Below are positions 9,073 to 19,094 of a stretch of 64,000 nt of DNA, in pieces. Within the stretch, counting starts at the first letter, position 1. Each line of letters begins with the position of its first letter. The translations under genes were made by a program, and so were the position numbers. Source of the DNA: Bradyrhizobium sp. JYMT SZCCT0180 (GTDB taxonomy: Bacteria; Pseudomonadota; Alphaproteobacteria; Rhizobiales; Xanthobacteraceae); the NCBI RefSeq assembly GCF_018130165.1, contig NZ_JAFCLZ010000004.1:186001-250000 (forward strand), in the 5' to 3' direction. The notes under the pieces are model-generated. The model saw only the letters and a list, made by a program, of their open reading frames with translations. It did not search any database and was not told the DNA's origin.

Positions 9073-10187
9073 TGCGAGCCGGCTCCATCGCTGGACGATG
9101 GCGGCGCATTGTCATTGGCCTGCGGCGCATTGGCGTCGGGCGTAGCTTCACGGCGGCGGCTTTCGCGCTGCGTGCGGGGGGCGGGCCGTTCCTTGCGAAC
9201 CGCAATGCGCAGCCGCTTGACCCGCCGCGGATCGGCGTCGAGCACTTCGATCTCGTAAGTGCCGGGGCCTGAAATGACTTCGCCGCGCACCGGCAGGCGG
9301 CCGACTTGCGACACCAGGTAGCCGCCAAGGGTTGCGACCTCTTCGCCGGCCTCGCCGGTGATGAAGTCCTCGCCGATCACTGAACGGGCGTCCTCGAGGC
9401 TGGCTCGGGCATCGGCGATGAATGAATTGTCCGCCTGCCGCACGATCGCCGGCGGCTCGTCGCTGTCATGCTCGTCGTCGATTTCGCCGACGATCTGTTC
9501 GACGATGTCCTCGATCGACACCAGCCCGTCGGTGCCGCCATATTCGTCGACCACCAGCGCCAGATGGATGCGCGAGGCCTGCATCTGCGCCAGAAGGTCG
9601 ATCGCCCGCATCGATGGCGGCACGTAGAGCAGCTTGCGGATGATGTTGGCGTCCGCCAGCGGCTGCGCCAGGTCGACCGCGCGCAAATCGAGGCCCGCGG
9701 GGAAAGGTTTCTTGCGCTTTGCCTTGGTGGTGTCGCCGACCCGCGCCTTCGCGGTCATGAACGCCAGGAGGTCGCGGATGTGCACGATGCCTTCGGGGTC
9801 GTCGAGGGTCTCGTTGTAGACGACGAGGCGCGAATGCGCCGCGCTCTCGAACAGGCTCATCAATTCGCCGAGCGGGATGTCGCGCTTGACCGCGACGATG
9901 TCGGCGCGATGCACCATCACGTCGGCGATGCGCCGTTCGTGCAGCCCGAGGATATTGCGCAACATGGTGCGCTCGATGGCGGAAAAGCCGACCTCGTCCG
10001 GCGTCGAGGCATCGAGCACGACCTGCAGATCGGCGCGGACCGATCCCGGCTTCCAGCCGAACAGCGTGCGGATCGCGCGAGTCAGCCAGTTTTCCGCTGT
10101 CGGGCGCAGCACCTCGCCATCCTGCACCACGGCCGGAAGGTTGGGCGTGTTGCGCGGATTGTCGTGGGTAGGGTCGGAGTCCGGCAT
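9069..10187 (-). CDS. corC: CorC/HlyC-family CBS-domain protein
   Basis: About 372 residues from ATG 10187 (MPDSDPTHDN...), directly after the ybeY stop. It has a pair of CBS domains (about 90-240, with MVHRADIVAV and VVDEYGGTDGLVSIEDI) and a C-terminal CorC_HlyC transporter-associated domain (about 255-335). It lacks the DUF21 membrane domain, matching the short CorC form linked to Mg2+/Co2+ efflux and membrane homeostasis. The last 40 residues are a charged low-complexity tail. It is part of the phoH-ybeY-corC-lnt operon. Confidence 0.92.
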   Translation of the reverse strand: MPDSDPTHDNPRNTPNLPAVVQDGEVLRPTAENWLTRAIRTLFGWKPGSVRADLQVVLDASTPDEVGFSAIERTMLRNILGLHERRIADVMVHRADIVAVKRDIPLGELMSLFESAAHSRLVVYNETLDDPEGIVHIRDLLAFMTAKARVGDTTKAKRKKPFPAGLDLRAVDLAQPLADANIIRKLLYVPPSMRAIDLLAQMQASRIHLALVVDEYGGTDGLVSIEDIVEQIVGEIDDEHDSDEPPAIVRQADNSFIADARASLEDARSVIGEDFITGEAGEEVATLGGYLVSQVGRLPVRGEVISGPGTYEIEVLDADPRRVKRLRIAVRKERPAPRTQRESRRREATPDANAPQANDNAPPSSSDGAGSQ

Positions 10188-10188
10188 G

Positions 10189-10797
10189 TCAGTCCATCCG
10201 CTCCCGGTCCGCATGGGGATCGCGATCCGCATATGGATCCGGAATGCCGAGCTGCGCGAGGATCTCCTGCTCGAGACTCTCCATGGCTTCGGCGTCGTCG
10301 TCTTTTTCGTGATCGTAGCCGATCAGATGCAGGAACCCGTGCACCGCAAGATGGCTGAGATGGTGATCGAACGGTTTTTGTTCGTCGTCGGCCTCTTTGC
10401 GCGTCGTCTCATAGGCGATGGCGATATCGCCGAGCATGCGCGGTGCATCGTCGGGCGTTCCCGCACCGGTCGGCTGCAACGCCGGAAACGATAGCACATT
10501 GGTCGGCTTGTCGATGCCGCGCCAATTGCTGTTCAGGGTTCGAATCCCGGAATCGTCGGTCAGCATGACTGCCAGTTCCGCCTCGCCGACATCGGCATCG
10601 GCGATTTCAGCGGCCGCGTTGATGGCGCGATGGATCACCGCCTCGGCGTCGGGCTCGGTCTGCCAGCAATCGGCGACCACGAGGACTTCGGTTACGGGGT
10701 GGACGGAAGACAATTTCGTTCCAGGGTTTTGCAGTCCAGCATTTTGGTTGCGGCCCGGGCCCGCCTGCTGCGGGCCCAAAGCCAAAGGTCTGGCCAT
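10189..10797 (-). CDS. ybeY: endoribonuclease YbeY (rRNA maturation factor)
   Basis: A 202-residue protein with the zinc-binding HGFLHLIGYDHE motif at about 150-161 and the upstream TNVLSFP segment, both diagnostic of YbeY, which acts in 16S rRNA 3'-end maturation and ribosome quality control. The start codon shares one base with the phoH stop (TGATG), supporting this start even though the first 30 residues are atypical; a shorter form starting near residue 32 is possible. The C-terminus is rich in Asp/Arg. Confidence 0.93.
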   Translation of the reverse strand: MARPLALGPQQAGPGRNQNAGLQNPGTKLSSVHPVTEVLVVADCWQTEPDAEAVIHRAINAAAEIADADVGEAELAVMLTDDSGIRTLNSNWRGIDKPTNVLSFPALQPTGAGTPDDAPRMLGDIAIAYETTRKEADDEQKPFDHHLSHLAVHGFLHLIGYDHEKDDDAEAMESLEQEILAQLGIPDPYADRDPHADRERMD

Positions 10798-11852
10798 CAG
10801 GATCTGCCGGTCGCCGGTTTTTGCGGCAAGCCCTCATAGGCGGCGACGATCCGCGCCACCAGTTCATGGCGGATGACGTCTTCGGCGGTGAACTTCACCT
10901 GCGCGATCCCCTCGACGCCGTCGAGCAGCTTGACGGCCTCGGCAAGTCCCGAGGTCTGGCCGTTCGGCAGGTCAACCTGCGAGGGGTCGCCGGTGATGAT
11001 CATGCGGCTGTTCTCGCCAAGCCGGGTCAAAAACATCTTCATCTGCATTGACGTGGTGTTCTGCGCCTCGTCCAGGATGATGACGGCGTTGGTCAGCGTG
11101 CGGCCGCGCATGAAGGCGAGCGGCGCAATCTCGATTTCACCGCCCTGCAGCGCGCGCTCGACGACGCGCGCGTCCATCAGGTCGTACAGCGCGTCGTAGA
11201 TCGGCCGCAGATAGGGATCGACTTTTTCGCGGAGGTCGCCGGGCAGGAAGCCGAGCCGTTCGCCGGCTTCGACCGCGGGCCGCGTCAGGATGATGCGATC
11301 GACTTCCTTGCGCTCGAACAATTGCGCGGCATGCGCCACCGCAAGCCAGGTCTTGCCGGTGCCGGCCGGGCCGACGCCGAACACCATCTCGTGGCGCTTC
11401 AGCGCGCGGATGTAGGAGTCCTGCGCGGCGGTGCGCGCCCGCACCGGGCGCTTGCGCAGATTGATGGTCTCGAAGGCGTTCTTGGCGGCCTTGGGATCGA
11501 ATTCGAACAGCGATCCCTGCGCGATCACGGCGCGGATGGCGCCTTCGACGTCGCCCTGCGCCAGGTCTTGTCCCTGCACCGCCTGGGCGTAGAGCGTCTC
11601 GAGCACGCGCCGCGCCGCGTCGCAGCCGTCGCGCGATCCGGCGATGGTGATGTGATTGCCGCGCGAATCCACGACGACGCCGAGCCGGCGTTCGATCAGC
11701 GCCAGATTCTGCCCGTAAGGGCCGACCAGCGCGGAAGCGGCGCGGTTGTCGTCGAAGTCGATGACGACCTGGGTTTCGGGCGGAATTTGCATGTCGCGAT
11801 CAAATTTGCGGCTGGGAGCAAGCGAAGGTGAATCCGATGCGCTTTTGGGCAA
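10797..11852 (-). CDS. phoH: PhoH family ATPase
   Basis: A 351-residue protein with a KH-like N-terminal RNA-binding segment (about 30-110) and a PhoH ATPase domain (about 140-340). Walker A is GPAGTGKT at about 161-168 and Walker B is VIILDEAQN. It lies 4 bp after miaB and overlaps ybeY by one base; the phoH-ybeY-corC-lnt order is conserved across Proteobacteria. PhoH and YbeY are thought to cooperate in RNA processing; the direct substrate is unresolved. Confidence 0.95.
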   Translation of the reverse strand: MPKSASDSPSLAPSRKFDRDMQIPPETQVVIDFDDNRAASALVGPYGQNLALIERRLGVVVDSRGNHITIAGSRDGCDAARRVLETLYAQAVQGQDLAQGDVEGAIRAVIAQGSLFEFDPKAAKNAFETINLRKRPVRARTAAQDSYIRALKRHEMVFGVGPAGTGKTWLAVAHAAQLFERKEVDRIILTRPAVEAGERLGFLPGDLREKVDPYLRPIYDALYDLMDARVVERALQGGEIEIAPLAFMRGRTLTNAVIILDEAQNTTSMQMKMFLTRLGENSRMIITGDPSQVDLPNGQTSGLAEAVKLLDGVEGIAQVKFTAEDVIRHELVARIVAAYEGLPQKPATGRS

Positions 11853-11856
11853 GGGT

Positions 11857-13275
<1,419 letters not shown>

Positions 13276-13366
13276 GGAACCTGATTGCGGAGTTGGCGCG
13301 GGCCCCATACGGCGCCCGTCTACCGGGTCAATTATAGCCTAAGTGGCCGAAAATCCAGCTTATTAG

Positions 13367-13412
13367 CCCCGTCATCCGGGTGTGGTGCCAGCGCACCATC
13401 CCGGAATGGCGG
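13367..13412. repeat. dispersed palindromic repeat (REP-like)
   Basis: A CGTCATCCGGG...CCCGGAATGGCGG palindrome with an inner GGTGCCAGCGCACC, between miaB and the first HAD gene. It is a degenerate relative of the repeat at 4697. Confidence 0.7.
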
Positions 13413-13422
13413 TGTAAAACGC

Positions 13423-14106
13423 CTAATCGGCCCCAATCCGCGCGATTAGATCGGGCAATTGCCGCATATCGTCGAAAGTGACCGCGGCGCCTGCGGCACG
13501 CAGGGTATCCGCGGTGTCCGGACGGCAATGGCTGCCGCCGTGAAAGCCGAGCACGGTCATCCCGGCGGCCCGGCCCCCGGTGACGCCGGCCACGCTGTCC
13601 TCGATCACGAGGCATCGCGCCGGCGGGACATTCATCTGCCCCGCCGCGAGCAGAAACAGATCCGGTGCCGGCTTGCCGTTGCGCACCTGCGATCCCGAAA
13701 AAATATGAGGGGCAAAGCGCTCGTACAGTTTCACCCGTGACAGGCTCGTGAAAATCTTTTCGTGCACGGCACTGGAGGCGACGCATTTGCGCAGGTCGAT
13801 GGCGTCGAGCGTCTCGTGAAGATGCGGAATTGGCTCAACCGCGTCCGCGAGCGCTGCAAACAATGTCGTTTGCCGTTCATGCTCGTACGTTTCGGCCAAC
13901 GGCCGCCCGAGTTCCCGCTCGACTTCGGTGGTTGCATCGAGCGATGTGCGCCCGAGAAATCGCTGACGCACCTGCTCGGCGGTGATCGGATAGCCGTGAC
14001 GCGTCAGCACCTCGGCGTGAACGCGGCACGAGATCACCTCGCTGTCGACCAGCACGCCGTCGCAATCGAAAATGATGAGATCGAGATGGGCGTTCGAGGT
14101 TTGCAC
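13423..14106 (-). CDS. HAD-superfamily phosphatase (beta-phosphoglucomutase-like), copy 1
   Basis: A 227-residue HAD subfamily IA enzyme. Motif I is FDCDGVLVDSE with the nucleophile Asp, Ser motif II is CVASSAVHEK, and motifs III/IV are NGKPAPDLFL and CLVIEDSVAGV. The helical cap spans about 20-85. It is a tandem paralogue of the next gene: the core is nearly identical while the cap differs strongly. The substrate is unknown; likely roles are phosphoglycolate or small sugar-phosphate hydrolysis. Confidence 0.85.
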   Translation of the reverse strand: MQTSNAHLDLIIFDCDGVLVDSEVISCRVHAEVLTRHGYPITAEQVRQRFLGRTSLDATTEVERELGRPLAETYEHERQTTLFAALADAVEPIPHLHETLDAIDLRKCVASSAVHEKIFTSLSRVKLYERFAPHIFSGSQVRNGKPAPDLFLLAAGQMNVPPARCLVIEDSVAGVTGGRAAGMTVLGFHGGSHCRPDTADTLRAAGAAVTFDDMRQLPDLIARIGAD

Positions 14107-14140
14107 GCGGCTTCATCCTTGGCGATTGATGGAACGTGAA

Positions 14141-14174
14141 TGCGGGGTTCGTGCTTCGCACGTCCCGGAATGAC
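14141..14174. repeat. dispersed palindromic repeat fragment between the two HAD genes
   Basis: GCGGGGTTCGTGCTTCGCACGTCCCGGAATGAC-type half element with inner GTGCTTCGCAC palindrome. It abuts the stop codon of the second HAD gene. Confidence 0.65.
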
Positions 14175-14848
14175 TATGACTGACCGGGACCAATCCGCCC
14201 GATTAGATCGGGCAATTGCCGCATATCGTCGAATGTCACGGCCGCGCCCGCCGTGCGCAGCAATTCAGCGTGACCTGCGCCGCAATGGCTGCCGCCGTGA
14301 AAGCCAAGCACGGTCATCCCGGCGGCCCGGCCACCGGTGACGCCGGCAACGCTGTCCTCGATGACAAGGCATTGAGCCGGCCGGATATTCATCTGTTCGG
14401 CAGCGAACAGAAACAGATCCGGGGCAGGCTTGCCGCGCGTGACCTGCGTGGCGGAAAAGATGTTGGGCGCGAGGACGTCGTAGAGCCCGGCGCAGGTGAG
14501 GCCGTGACGAATCTTCTCCGGCGTACCGCTCGATGCCACGCATTTCGGAAGATCGATTGCGGCGATCGCTTCGCCGATATGGGGAATGGCTCCGAGTTCA
14601 TCAGCATATCGTTGCAGCGCGGCCTGCTTCATCTGCGCTTCGAAATCGTCCGGGAGGCTGCAACCCAGTTCGGCCTCGACGGTCAGGCGCGCCTCGCGAT
14701 CGGAAACACCGAGGAACCGTTGCAGCACCTGATCCGCCGTGATCGGATAGCCGTGGCGCGTCAGCGTCTCCGCATGCGCGCGGCATGAAATGACCTCGCT
14801 GTCGAGCAGCACGCCGTCGCAATCGAAAATGATGAGTTGTGGGCTCAA
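14174..14848 (-). CDS. HAD-superfamily phosphatase (beta-phosphoglucomutase-like), copy 2
   Basis: A 224-residue HAD subfamily IA enzyme with FDCDGVLLDSE (motif I), CVASSGTPEK (motif II), RGKPAPDLFLFAA (motif III) and CLVIEDSVAGVTGG (motif IV). The last about 60 residues are almost identical to copy 1, whereas the cap (about residues 45-100) has little identity, suggesting different substrates or gene conversion limited to the core. It begins 5 bp after the Fur-family gene stop, so it probably shares that transcript. Confidence 0.85.
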   Translation of the reverse strand: MSPQLIIFDCDGVLLDSEVISCRAHAETLTRHGYPITADQVLQRFLGVSDREARLTVEAELGCSLPDDFEAQMKQAALQRYADELGAIPHIGEAIAAIDLPKCVASSGTPEKIRHGLTCAGLYDVLAPNIFSATQVTRGKPAPDLFLFAAEQMNIRPAQCLVIEDSVAGVTGGRAAGMTVLGFHGGSHCGAGHAELLRTAGAAVTFDDMRQLPDLIGRIGPGQS

Positions 14849-14853
14849 ATTGA

Positions 14854-15303
14854 CTACGACTTATCTTCGTCCAGCGGCACGCAATACAATTCGAGCCGGT
14901 GATCGACCAGTTTGTAGCCGAGCTTGCGGGCGATTTCGGCCTGCAGCTTCTCGATTTCTTCCGAGGTGAACTCGATCACCTTGCCGTCGCGCAGGTTGAT
15001 CAGGTGATCGTGATGGCTGTCGGGCATCTGCTCGTAGCGCGCCCGGCCCTCGCGGAAATCATGCCGTTCGATGATGCCGGCGTCCTCGAACAGCTTTACG
15101 GTGCGGTAGACGGTCGAGATCGAGATCTTGTCGTCGACCTCGACGCAGCGCCGGTAAAGTTCCTCGACGTCGGGATGATCCACCGAATCCGCCAGCACCC
15201 GCGCGATAACGCGGCGCTGCTCGGTCATGCGCATGCCGGTGGCGGCGCAGCGTGCCTCGATACCGGTATTCTTGTGCGCGGGCGGGGATTTCAGGACGGG
15301 CAT
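14854..15303 (-). CDS. fur: Fur/Mur-family metal-responsive repressor
   Basis: A 149-residue Fur-family protein starting at ATG 15303 (MPVLKSPPAHKNTG). The winged helix occupies about 20-85 (GMRMTEQRRVIARVL, ISISTVYRTVKLFE) and the dimer/metal domain has SHHDHLI. The usual Fur C-terminal CxxC zinc site is absent, as in many alphaproteobacterial Fur/Mur proteins. In Bradyrhizobium the gene near trpS/miaB is a Mn-responsive Fur (Mur) acting on irr and mntH; I infer the same type here. It lies 50 bp after rimI. Confidence 0.88.
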   Translation of the reverse strand: MPVLKSPPAHKNTGIEARCAATGMRMTEQRRVIARVLADSVDHPDVEELYRRCVEVDDKISISTVYRTVKLFEDAGIIERHDFREGRARYEQMPDSHHDHLINLRDGKVIEFTSEEIEKLQAEIARKLGYKLVDHRLELYCVPLDEDKS

Positions 15304-15353
15304 ATGGTCTTGCCTTAGAGAGCAGGGCAGGGTGTTTTGCCACCCCGCGCAGT

Positions 15354-15869
15354 TTACGACAAGTCGCGCCGCATCAGAAGTGCGTTCAATTGCTCCCCGC
15401 CGGGCTGCTGATAATAGCGTTCGCGGCGCCCAACGACGCCGAATCCGGCCCATTCATACAGCCGCCGCGCCGGCTGATTGTTTTCCTCCACTTCCAGGAA
15501 GATGGAACGCACGCCGCGGCCGGCGAGATGGCCAAGATGGGTCAGCAGCAAATTGCGCGACAGGCCGCGGCCGCGCTCGCTGGCGTCGATCGCGATCGAC
15601 AAGATTTCGGCTTCGTCCGCGGCCATGCGCGAGACCGCAAAGCCGATCACCTTGCGCCCCTGCCGGAGGCGATGAACCAGCGTGTTTCGTTCGGCCAGCA
15701 TGGCCTCGAACTCGCCCTCACCCCAGCCGCGGTGAAACGAGGCGCCATGCAGCTGCGCCAGCCGTGCCGCGTCGCGCTGGCTGGCCGGCTCAATCACCGG
15801 CGTGCCGCCGCGCCACCATTTGGAAATCAGGGATCCCAAGGCTATTGTTACGCCCATTCTCACGGCCAT
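15354..15869 (-). CDS. rimI: ribosomal-protein-alanine N-acetyltransferase-like GNAT
   Basis: 171 residues from ATG 15869, whose start overlaps the tsaB stop (TAATG). A GNAT fold is evident: AEILSIAIDASERGRGLSRN with the acetyl-CoA-binding RGRG loop, then LEVEENNQPARRLYEWAGF typical of RimI. RimI acetylates the N-terminal Ala of ribosomal protein S18. The tsaB-rimI pairing is widely conserved and supports the name. A short hydrophobic N-terminus (MAVRMGVTIALG) precedes the domain; a start four codons later is also possible. Confidence 0.9.
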   Translation of the reverse strand: MAVRMGVTIALGSLISKWWRGGTPVIEPASQRDAARLAQLHGASFHRGWGEGEFEAMLAERNTLVHRLRQGRKVIGFAVSRMAADEAEILSIAIDASERGRGLSRNLLLTHLGHLAGRGVRSIFLEVEENNQPARRLYEWAGFGVVGRRERYYQQPGGEQLNALLMRRDLS

Positions 15870-16564
15870 TATGATGCCGGCTGCGAGGCTTGCGGCAACG
15901 GGTCCTTGGGCGGCTTGGCGTCGGGCGCGCGCAGATAATAGGGGCTGGCCGGCGACATTTCCGGGCTGACGGCGGCGCCGAGCCACGCCACCCAGGTGAT
16001 GTCGGGCGCCGGCTGTGCGTCGACCCTGAACGGCGGCGGCGCATCGGATGGCCAGCGGTCGGCGAGGATTTTCGCGGCATTGCCGACCAGGTGCGGTGTG
16101 CCGAAGCGGGAGGCGTCGAGTGCTTCCGAAATCGGCGCCACTTTCGGCTTGACCAGCGAACCGCCGTCGCCGCTGACCACCTGGAAATACACATGATCGT
16201 GGCGCGCATCGATCGCGGAAATGATCGGATGTTCGCTGTTCTCGCCGACGAAAGGCGCCGCGTAAGCGGTCAGCGTCGTCAATCCCACCACCGGCTTGCC
16301 GGCCGCCAGCGCAATGCCGCGGGCGGCCGAGAGGCCGACACGCAATCCGGTAAAGCTGCCGGGCCCCTTGGTCACGGCGACACGGTCGAGCGATGTGAAC
16401 GCGATGGTGGACGCTTTCATCACCCGCGCGATCAGCGGCATCAGGGCTTCGGCGTGGCCGCGCTTCATCGGCTGCGATTCCTGCGCGATGATCTTCGTCG
16501 TGTCGGTATCGAGCACGGCCGCGGCGCAGGCATCAAGCGCGGTATCGATGGCAAGGATTAACAT
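15869..16564 (-). CDS. tsaB: tRNA threonylcarbamoyladenosine biosynthesis protein TsaB
   Basis: 231 residues from ATG 16564 (MLILAIDTALDACAAAV). ASKHA-fold features include the N-terminal AIDTA motif and TKGPGSFTGLRVGLSAARG, the TsaB signature. It partners TsaD/TsaE in t6A37 synthesis. A longer reading from 16606 would run into a dispersed repeat and is not preferred. Followed by rimI with a TAATG overlap. Confidence 0.95.
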   Translation of the reverse strand: MLILAIDTALDACAAAVLDTDTTKIIAQESQPMKRGHAEALMPLIARVMKASTIAFTSLDRVAVTKGPGSFTGLRVGLSAARGIALAAGKPVVGLTTLTAYAAPFVGENSEHPIISAIDARHDHVYFQVVSGDGGSLVKPKVAPISEALDASRFGTPHLVGNAAKILADRWPSDAPPPFRVDAQPAPDITWVAWLGAAVSPEMSPASPYYLRAPDAKPPKDPLPQASQPAS

Positions 16565-16584
16565 GAAGAGGTTTATAGCAGCTT

Positions 16585-16701
16585 CGTAGGGTGGGCAAAG
16601 GCGCACTTCGCGCCGTGCCCACCTCTTATCCTGCTGCTGGCAACCGGTACTTTACCGCGATCAGAAGTGGTGGGCACGCTTGCGCTTTGCCCACCCTACG
16701 C
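16585..16701. repeat. dispersed inverted repeat, 'GTAGGGTGGGCAAAG' family
   Basis: Outer arms CGTAGGGTGGGCAAAG and CTTTGCCCACCCTACG are inverted copies; inner GCGCACTTCGCGC and GTGGGCAC pieces give extra stems. It fills the tsaB-nfu gap. A second copy lies at 36551-36648. Confidence 0.85.
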
Positions 16702-16708
16702 AGCCAGC

Positions 16709-17278
16709 TCACATCGGCCGGACTTCGACCACGTCGGGCACGAAGTGCTTGAGCAGGTTCTGGATGCCGTGCTGCAGCGTTGCCGTCGAGGACGGGCAGC
16801 CGGCGCAGGAGCCCTTCATGTTGAGATAGACGACGCCGTCCTTGAAGCCGCGGAAGGTGATGTCGCCGCCGTCATTGGCGACCGCGGGGCGCACCCGCGT
16901 CTCGATCAAATCCTTGATCGTCGCCACCGTGTCGGCGTCGGCCTCGTTGAAGAATTCCTCTTCCTCGTCGAGCGCCTCGTCATTGCCGGCGGTGCCGTCG
17001 GCCAGCAGCGGTGCGCCGGACATATAATGTTCCATGATGGCGCCGAGGATCGCCGGCTTGAGATGCTGCCAGTCGCTGTCGTCCTTGGTCACGGTGACGA
17101 AATCGGCACCGTAGAACACGCTCTTGACGCCCTGGACGTCGAACAGCCGTTCGGCCAGCGGCGAGCGCGCGGCGGCTTCGCGGTTGGCGAATTCCATCGT
17201 GCCGGTATCGAGCACGGTTCGGCCCGGAATGAATTTCAGGGTGGCGGGATTAGGGGTCGCTTCGGTCTGGATAAACAT
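16709..17278 (-). CDS. NifU/Nfu-family iron-sulfur cluster scaffold or carrier
   Basis: 189 residues from ATG 17278 (MFIQTEATPNPATLKF). An Nfu N-terminal domain (about 1-88) is joined by an acidic linker (EALDEEEEFFNEADAD) to a NifU-like C-terminal domain (about 110-189) with the cluster-binding CxxC in GSCAGCPSS. It delivers 4Fe-4S clusters to target proteins. The CxxC is intact. Close homologues occur throughout Rhizobiales as housekeeping Nfu, not as nitrogen-fixation NifU. Confidence 0.92.
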   Translation of the reverse strand: MFIQTEATPNPATLKFIPGRTVLDTGTMEFANREAAARSPLAERLFDVQGVKSVFYGADFVTVTKDDSDWQHLKPAILGAIMEHYMSGAPLLADGTAGNDEALDEEEEFFNEADADTVATIKDLIETRVRPAVANDGGDITFRGFKDGVVYLNMKGSCAGCPSSTATLQHGIQNLLKHFVPDVVEVRPM

Positions 17279-17400
17279 CTGATTTCTCCGGCGTCGCCGG
17301 TTCAAGGCCGGCGCGTGGGCGCTCTTTAGCAGATGGCAACGGCCGGCGCACGGTCAAGAGGCGCAGACCAGCCCTTCCTGGCGCAATTCCCTCATTTCGC

Positions 17401-17895
17401 TCAGGAAAGTGCGTCGATTTCGGCGTCCTTGAGGTCGCCGGAGACGATGGTGACCGGGATCGGGAACGAGCCGGCGGCCTGTGCGATCATGGCGATCAGC
17501 GGGCCGGGGCCTTCGGCGCCCGGATTAGCCGCCAGCACCAGCATCGATATGTCGACGTCCTTGTCGATCACGTCGAGCATCTGTTCGGTCGGATTGCCCT
17601 CGCGAATCACCCGCTCCGGCGTGATCGCGGCGATGCCGTTGGCGCGGCCGGAAGCGCGGTCGAGCGCCTCGTTGGCGGCGTCCTCGGCTTCGGCGCGCAT
17701 GATGTCGGCGACCCCCAGCCATTGCTGGTTCTGGTCCTCGATCTCGATGATGCGCAGCATCACCACGCCGCCGCCGACCCGGATCGCCCAGCGGCTGGCA
17801 TAGTAGACCGCGCGGTCCCACTCCGCGGTGTCGTCAACGATGACAAGACATTTTGGCCTGTGACCCGTCTCGTAGCTTCGTCGCTGGGTGGTCAT
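17401..17895 (-). CDS. universal stress protein (UspA family)
   Basis: 164 residues from ATG 17895 (MTTQRRSYETGHRP). A single Usp fold: an N-terminal CLVIVDDTAEWDRAVYYA strand-helix and LVLAANPGAEGPGPL followed by FPIPVTIVSGDL near the end. The classic G-2x-G-9x-G(S/T) ATP loop is not well conserved, so nucleotide binding is uncertain. It sits between nfu and trpS on the same strand, 93 bp after the trpS stop. Confidence 0.85.
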   Translation of the reverse strand: MTTQRRSYETGHRPKCLVIVDDTAEWDRAVYYASRWAIRVGGGVVMLRIIEIEDQNQQWLGVADIMRAEAEDAANEALDRASGRANGIAAITPERVIREGNPTEQMLDVIDKDVDISMLVLAANPGAEGPGPLIAMIAQAAGSFPIPVTIVSGDLKDAEIDALS

Positions 17896-17988
17896 GCATG
17901 TCCCGGTGCTGCGCCAAACCGACGCATGCTGCCACGGCGCTGCCGTGTCAGACAAGCGCCGTCGCAAATCCTGTGATCGCGCCAGATA

Positions 17989-19041
17989 CTACCGCTTGCG
18001 GATGAAGCCGACGATGTCCTTGGCGGCTTTCATGGTCTCAGTGGCGATCGCCTCGGCGCGCTCGGCGCCGTCGATCAGGATCGAATCGACATGATCGGGG
18101 TTGGCGACCAGGCGTTTCATTTCCGAGGCGATCGGCGCGAGCTTGGTGACGCAAAGTTCCACCAGCGCGTTCTTGAAGTTGGAGAACTGTCCGCCGCCGA
18201 ACTCGGCCAGCACCTGGGCTTTGCTGAGGCCGGACAGCCCCGCATAGATGCCGACGAGGTTGTCGGCCTCCGGCCGGCCTTCCAGCCCCTTTTCCTCCGA
18301 CGGCAACGGTTCCGGATCGGTCTTGGCCTTGCGGATCTTCGCCGCGATGGTCTCGGCATCGTCGGTGAGATTGATCCGCGAATTATCCGATGAGTCCGAC
18401 TTCGACATTTTCTTGGTGCCGTCGCGCAGGCTCATCACCCGCGTCGCGGGCCCGGTGATCACGGGCTCCGGCAGCGGAAAGAACAATCCGTCGTTGAAGC
18501 CATGGCCGCGGATCGAGTCGCCGAAGTCGTTGTTGAACTTCTGCGCGATGTCGCGGGAAAGTTCGAGATGCTGCTTCTGGTCCTCGCCGACCGGCACGTG
18601 GGTGGCGCGATAGACCAGGATGTCGGCGGCCATCAGCACCGGATAATCGTAAAGCCCGACGGACGCCGCTTCGCGATCCTTGCCGGCCTTGTCCTTGAAC
18701 TGCGTCATGCGGTTGAGCCATCCCATCCGCGCCACGCAATTGAAGATCCACGCCAGCTCGGCATGACCGGTGACCTGGCTCTGGTTGAACACGATATGCT
18801 TTTTCGGATCGACGCCGCTGGCGATAAAGGCCGCGGTCACCTCGCGGGTACAGCGCGTCAGTTCGGCTGGACCGCCCCAGACGTCGAGCCCTTGCGTGAT
18901 CGCGTGCATGTCGACGACGCAATAGATGCAGTTGTGCGTTTCCTGCAACTTCACGAAGTTGACGAACGCGCCGAGGTAATTGCCGAGATGCAGATTGCCC
19001 GTCGGCTGGACGCCTGAAAAAACCCGTTCAACCATGGCCAT
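17989..19041 (-). CDS. trpS: tryptophanyl-tRNA synthetase
   Basis: A 350-residue class I synthetase. The HIGH-like motif is [12 protein letters not shown] at about 14-25, the KMSKS motif is [10 protein letters not shown] at about 213-222, and [12 protein letters not shown] is the typical TrpRS segment. It charges tRNA-Trp. Start [10 protein letters not shown] at 19041; the second Met is an alternative. It follows murJ by 53 bp on the same strand. Confidence 0.96.
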   Translation of the reverse strand: MAMVERVFSGVQPTGNLHLGNYLGAFVNFVKLQETHNCIYCVVDMHAITQGLDVWGGPAELTRCTREVTAAFIASGVDPKKHIVFNQSQVTGHAELAWIFNCVARMGWLNRMTQFKDKAGKDREAASVGLYDYPVLMAADILVYRATHVPVGEDQKQHLELSRDIAQKFNNDFGDSIRGHGFNDGLFFPLPEPVITGPATRVMSLRDGTKKMSKSDSSDNSRINLTDDAETIAAKIRKAKTDPEPLPSEEKGLEGRPEADNLVGIYAGLSGLSKAQVLAEFGGGQFSNFKNALVELCVTKLAPIASEMKRLVANPDHVDSILIDGAERAEAIATETMKAAKDIVGFIRKR

Positions 19042-19094
19042 GGTAGTGCTTCCTGCGAATTGTCGGTTTGGCGCGCTCGTTTGCCATTTAAGCC

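Noticed and set aside
10536..10550. GGGTTCGAATCCCGG, like a tRNA T-arm
   Set aside because: It lies inside ybeY coding sequence, and no acceptor, D-arm or anticodon arm can be built around it.
15870..15986. Longer rimI start giving 210 residues
   Set aside because: The extra residues overlap tsaB and are Arg/Gln/Ala shadow sequence; the TAATG junction supports the start at 15869.
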